A stretch of 19,100 nt of DNA, from assembly GCA_005223375.1 (NCBI GenBank), contig RXOD01004692.1:1-19100 (forward strand). Direction: 5' to 3'. The position numbers and the translations under genes are program-made. The notes beneath the pieces were generated by a model. That model was given only the letters and a program-made list of their open reading frames with translations. It ran no database searches and was not told the origin of the DNA. How positions within the stretch are numbered: the first letter of the stretch is position 1; every line of letters starts with the position of its first letter. Positions 16,046 to 19,100 of this stretch are shown here, one piece after another. The DNA is from Amoebophrya sp. AT5.2 (Eukaryota; Sar; Dinophyceae; Syndiniales; Amoebophryaceae).

Positions 16046-16237
16046 GTATACGATCCCGCCTGCTTGCACGAACAAGTACTTGGAAGCAAGTACTTAAGTA
16101 AGCTTCTTGCTCGGAAGTGACAAGAACGGTCAGGCCTCCCCACGCTCGTGGTTTGTCCTCCACTCTTGGATGGTTGAATGGGGTCTCTGCTAAATCAATG
16201 TCAATCTCGATGTCTGTGCTCTAAACGTAAACTCTAA

Positions 16238-16486
16238 CTATGTTGTACATGTTGCTAATAAATTCATATGAATGCATATGCATAGCCGCCCGCCTCCCGA
16301 TGTTTCTCGGATCCACCACATCCACCACGCCGACGCCGTCCCGTCCGCTTTTAGCGATCCAATTATTTTTTTTTTAGAAAAAAAAAGGTAATTTTCCTTG
16401 TCCGCCGCGATGCCCATGGGGCACTGTCGCGCTGACCAGAAGGCATCGGCACTCCCGGTCTCAAACTCAATCAGTCCGCTCTTCAT
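16238..16486 (-). CDS. Weak candidate: small ORF or first exon
   Basis: The frame runs from the ATG at 16486-16484 to TAG. The first 33 codons (MKSGLIEFETGSADAFWSAR, then QCPMGIAADKENY) have a gene-like composition and GC-ending codons. They then run into a T/A homopolymer palindrome and lose coding character. This looks like a short first exon or a truncated gene piece rather than an intact 82-aa protein. No family recognised, and I could not find a convincing continuation. Confidence 0.28.
   Translation of the reverse strand: MKSGLIEFETGSADAFWSARQCPMGIAADKENYLFFSKKKIIGSLKADGTASAWWMWWIRETSGGGRLCICIHMNLLATCTT
16366..16386. repeat. T10-AG-A9 homopolymer palindrome
   Basis: Ten T, then AG, then nine A. 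It can fold as an A-T stem and marks the point where the 16486-16238 frame stops looking like coding sequence. Confidence 0.7.
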
Positions 16487-16719
16487 GTTCGCGATCGCGA
16501 AGACGGATCGATATTAGTGCCGCACCGCACGCGCACCCCCGGAAAGATCGACCATTTCAAAACTCAATCCATGAGTTCGTCGTTCTACTACTTCTACTCC
16601 CCCCGGGAGCGGGACCACTTCGCTTCTGCCAACTTTCTGCTCCATCCGTCCAGGGAACCCGGCGGTCTGTTGGTGTTGTCAACCGCAAGAACTTCTTCTA
16701 CTCTGACCACGACCACCGT

Positions 16720-17265
16720 CTACACTTCCCCAGGCGACTTTTTCCGTCCCTTACCGCCCTTGCCCTTGGAGCCGCGTTTTCCCTTCTCACCTTGCTTTCC
16801 CTTCTTTCCGGAGCCCTTTCTCCCGGCGTACGACATGTTCATCACGCCCGAAGACGCCGTCGTCGACGGGCTAAATTCCGCCGCGCTTCCCTGCTCTCTC
16901 TCCATCATGTCAGTGGCCGGGAGCGGCTGCCCTCCCCCTGAAGTAGCGGAAGAGTAGATCATGGGATCGATGGCCATCATCCCAGACTCCCCCTGCGATC
17001 CCTGCTTCTGCGACTTTTTCAGGTTCGGCGCGGATCCTGTGGTAGTCACCGAATACAACTCCGGGTTGATAGCAAAGCCAGTGTCATCATTCGCGGCGAC
17101 CAGCTTGGGATCCGCGATAAAACCGTCGGAAGAACGACCGATGGAACCGCGCGACGACATCTGGTACACCTTCGATCCCATCTGGGAAGCAGGCGGCACC
17201 GACCCAACTTTCCTCGTGCCGGTCGGTTTGCCGTCGCGGGCCTCCGCACAGCACTGGTTTCCCAT
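16720..17265 (-). CDS. Small protein starting MGNQCC with a Lys/Gly-rich tail, probably lipid-anchored
   Basis: The frame encodes 181 aa. The ATG at 17265-17263 is the first ATG in the frame (context CAAAGATGGG), so the protein begins MGNQCCAEARDGKP. Gly2 and Asn3 fit an N-myristoyltransferase site and Cys5-Cys6 fit palmitoylation. The middle is polar and Ser/Gly-rich, with two similar pieces: DGFIADPKLVAANDDTGFAI and the following NPELYS, and MMAIDPMIYSS. The last 30 residues are almost only Lys, Gly, Arg and Ser (GRKGSGKKGKQGEKGKRGSK and on). This strongly basic tail could bind acidic lipids or nucleic acid. There is no transmembrane segment or known domain. With the MGQQNCC protein at 14985-15329 it makes a local pair of similar architecture, though the bodies do not clearly align. 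Lipidation is inferred from sequence only. Confidence 0.7.
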   Translation of the reverse strand: MGNQCCAEARDGKPTGTRKVGSVPPASQMGSKVYQMSSRGSIGRSSDGFIADPKLVAANDDTGFAINPELYSVTTTGSAPNLKKSQKQGSQGESGMMAIDPMIYSSATSGGGQPLPATDMMEREQGSAAEFSPSTTASSGVMNMSYAGRKGSGKKGKQGEKGKRGSKGKGGKGRKKSPGEV

Positions 17266-18222
17266 CTTTGTTGAAGCCAAAAGTTTAGGGAAAAGGTAAT
17301 TTAAATCTTATCGAGGATGCTCCAGCAGCAGCAGTACAACACGTACGGTGGTGCTGCTGAGAACTGGACGTACGTCTCTTGATTTTAGCCTATTAGGCAA
17401 TGGAGGTCGAGGGGAGAAGTTGGATGCTACCACCTCTCAATCCTTCCCCTGCAGGTTGGCATCAACAGCGGTACTGTACCAACGGTGTGGCGTAGGCATC
17501 TTCTAGGTCGTCTTCTTTAACTACTACGTATACTCACAAGAAACTGAAACTCGAATTACAATTTACAAAAAGGGCCGAGGGCAAGACTACCACTACGTGA
17601 ATGTAAGTAATTCTTGTAAACTGCTTCTACGGCTTCGAGCTAGACCGATGCTGCACCGACGATGCGCGGAACCAAACCGACAACTACAGGTGGAGTCGAC
17701 AAACATCGACCACGACAGAATCAGAAAATGCTGCGCCTAAACCAATTGCGATTCCGAGTCACTGTCACAGAGTTAGCAGCGCATGCTTTTTGTCGTGCGA
17801 GGCGTCCTGTCTTCGCCAGCCTGGAGGAAAGGCAAAATCATTTATCATGATCATCTCTGTCTCTGCAACAAAAATATGAAGAACCAGCTTCATCATTGCA
17901 GCACCGTAATCGCCGAAATATACAGTAATGAAATATGTCCTGAACAACAAACAGAAACGGATGATGTAGATGTTGATGTTGAAGGCCCAGCTTCTTCTTC
18001 CCAGCACAAAGCCGGTTGTAGGAGCGCGCGCATCAAGCATAGTGCGTCAGTGTCAAGCTTTGGAAAATGAGCAAGAAGAAGAAGCGTTCGGCGCGTAGGA
18101 ATTTCAGATCGAGAGATCATGAGTACTCCTTCAGTTCTTCATGTCCAAGCTTGTCTTGAAGGAGCAGCTCAATCACCTCCCCACCCATCGCGTTCCCCTG
18201 CCCCATATCGCTACGCCGTCTA
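17266..18222. other. Intergenic stretch, 957 bp, no supported gene
   Basis: This is the upstream region of the MGNQCC gene and the 3' flank of the last gene. On the plus strand at about 17317 a 21-codon frame reads MLQQQQYNTYGGAAENWTYV before a stop, with gene-like codons; it could be an isolated exon. A plus-strand frame at 17783-18070 (95 codons) has an acidic DDVDVDVEG piece but no family. Both oppose the strand of all secure genes, so I do not call them. Confidence 0.4.
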
Positions 18223-18231
18223 CTAGACGGC
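18215..18231. repeat. 7-bp hairpin spanning the stop codon of the last gene
   Basis: GCCGTCT (18215-18221) and AGACGGC (18225-18231) are perfect inverted repeats with a 3-nt loop. The stem contains the final GTC codon and the tandem TAG TAG stops of the gene at 18223-19100. Confidence 0.45.
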
Positions 18232-19100
18232 AGCCGTCAGCGTTTGCTCGTCCAGGGGCACCTGGTGCAGGGGCGTGAAGCCCAACCTGGCGCGCAGTCC
18301 GTAGTGGTTTTTGAACCCAAACTCGTACTTCGAGAGAAGGTGGTCCGCAGGGTTCGAGTCGTTCACGTGCATCAGTTTCTGCCGCGAGAAACTGTTCCCC
18401 GGGTCGTTGCTCAATACGATGGCCTTGGTTGGCGGCGGCATTTCACGCACGTCCACCTCCTCCGGATTCTTTTCACCATCGCGGGTCCGGGGATCTTTGG
18501 CGCCTTCTCGCGGGGAGGGCTTCGGGGAGGGGGTGGGGGAGGCTTTGGGAGACGCTTTGGGCGATGCCTTCGGAGCTGTGCCCCCGTTTTTGGTCGCGCC
18601 TTGTTGCTCGACGTACTGTTGCGCGGCGTTGGCCACGAGGCCAGCCGCCATACCGAAGGCCGCGCCGAAAAAGCCACCTCCGGAACCACCGTCGCTTGTA
18701 CTCGAAGACGTCCGCTGTGGTCCGCCGCTCCGAGGCGGCTCTCTCGAGGCCGCTTTCGAGGATTTACTAGTAGTTGCAACTGCATTCGTGGAGGTAGCGC
18801 CATCCCCATCTTCAGTGCCCGCGGAGTTTCCTGATTCCCCCCCAGTTTTCGAGTTTGCGTTTTTCTCAACCGTTTTCGTCCACCAATTGGAGACTCCGTC
18901 TTTGACAAATTTTCCCGCCTCTTTCGCGGTGTGCCAATTCGCCATCAGGAGGTCCGGGAGCATCCAGATTGTGGTCTCCTGCGGATGGTGGATGTAGTGA
19001 TTCACACTCAACACTTTCTCGTGTGCGGAAGTTGTTCCGAACCGGCCAAGCAGATTCAACAGCACGTTATGGTGGGACCAGCTGGTAAGTGGGTAAATGG
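18223..19100 (-). CDS. Unrecognised low-complexity protein, 3' part only (5' end outside the window)
   Basis: The frame is open from the right edge; reading in from it gives IYPLTSWSHHNVLLNLLGRF with no ATG forced as the start, so the N-terminus lies outside. About 291 codons are visible, ending in TAG TAG. An ordered opening part holds NHYIHHPQETTIWMLPDLLM and ANWHTAKEAGKFVKDGVSNW. A Ser/Thr/Gly-rich linker follows, then a short Gly/Ala helix (GGGFFGAAFGMAAGLVANAA) that could sit in a membrane. Next is an Ala-Ser-Pro-Lys repeat (APKASPKASPKASPTPSPKP). The C-terminal piece is better ordered and reads YEFGFKNHYGLRARLGFTPL then HQVPLDEQ. I recognise no domain. The PKAS repeat is a simple-sequence expansion and is expected to be disordered. 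Confidence 0.65.
   Translation of the reverse strand, partial: IYPLTSWSHHNVLLNLLGRFGTTSAHEKVLSVNHYIHHPQETTIWMLPDLLMANWHTAKEAGKFVKDGVSNWWTKTVEKNANSKTGGESGNSAGTEDGDGATSTNAVATTSKSSKAASREPPRSGGPQRTSSSTSDGGSGGGFFGAAFGMAAGLVANAAQQYVEQQGATKNGGTAPKASPKASPKASPTPSPKPSPREGAKDPRTRDGEKNPEEVDVREMPPPTKAIVLSNDPGNSFSRQKLMHVNDSNPADHLLSKYEFGFKNHYGLRARLGFTPLHQVPLDEQTLTAAV

Larger units (their letters stand above)
15330..16719. other. Stretch between the two MG-x-x-CC genes, about 1.4 kb, weak ORFs only
   Basis: Two minus-strand frames here have ATG starts and are listed separately with low confidence (15515-16045 and 16238-16486). The plus strand has a 117-codon frame over 15744-16097 with no recognisable features. 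Around 16074-16096 AAGTACTT is repeated in a palindromic setting, and at 16366-16386 there is a T10-AG-A9 palindrome. Confidence 0.45.

Noticed and set aside
16074..16096. Repeated AAGTACTT palindromes as a possible second insertion end
   Set aside because: They are short, with no matching distal inverted repeat or duplication.
15744..16097. Plus-strand 117-codon frame beginning MGPTNAAAI
   Set aside because: It overlaps an equally weak minus-strand frame, opposes the strand of all secure genes and shows no domain.
18311..18997. Plus-strand 228-codon frame
   Set aside because: It is antisense to the low-complexity gene; Pro/Ser/Gly bias explains the open frame.
1..19100. tRNA, 5S rRNA, spliced-leader RNA or CRISPR array
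   Set aside because: I looked for T-arm words (GTTCGA and its complement), the dinoflagellate leader and spaced direct repeats; the few partial hits lie in coding sequence or cannot form the stems.

Overview
The window looks like compact nuclear DNA of a protist. My best guess is an alveolate of the dinoflagellate lineage, and a small-genome syndinian such as Amoebophrya fits best. This is an inference from four things seen here. (1) Eukaryote-only genes: a ribosomal oxygenase with a JmjC fold, a mitochondrial ribosomal protein, an EEF1AKMT4/METTL13-type methyltransferase, and N-myristoylation starts. (2) Every gene I can support lies on the minus strand, like the unidirectional gene blocks of dinoflagellates. 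(3) Long genes are nearly all uninterrupted. (4) The one clear intron is a 483-bp element with terminal inverted repeats and a 5-bp target duplication, without GT-AG ends, like the introners described in Amoebophrya.

Layout, left to right; transcription runs right to left. 1-662: 5' part of an unrecognised gene that leaves the window. 1097-1444: a small L51/S25/CI-B8-type mitochondrial ribosomal protein. 1460-1678: a possible membrane microprotein. 1800-4771: a ribosomal oxygenase (RIOX1/NO66-RIOX2/MINA53 family) in two exons split by the introner at 3722-4204. 5303-6673: an unrecognised 456-aa protein. 7563-8177: an acidic-tailed RING-like protein. 8377-9999: a probable secreted protein with three diverged repeats. 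10691-11623: a methyltransferase with a C-terminal zinc ribbon. 11782-11967: a possible 61-aa protein. 11984-13927: a TPR protein with a mitochondrial-type N-terminus. 14985-15329 and 16720-17265: two small proteins that begin MGQQNCC and MGNQCC, so probably myristoylated and palmitoylated. 18223-19100: 3' part of an unrecognised low-complexity protein. The gaps of 400-1400 bp hold only weak small ORFs, short hairpins and simple repeats. I found no tRNA, rRNA, spliced-leader RNA gene or CRISPR array.

The genes do not form an obvious pathway. Two relate to translation (ribosome hydroxylation, mitoribosome), and the methyltransferase may act on a translation factor. The strongest signal is the introner: removing the element plus one copy of its target duplication joins the two oxygenase exons exactly in frame at a codon boundary.
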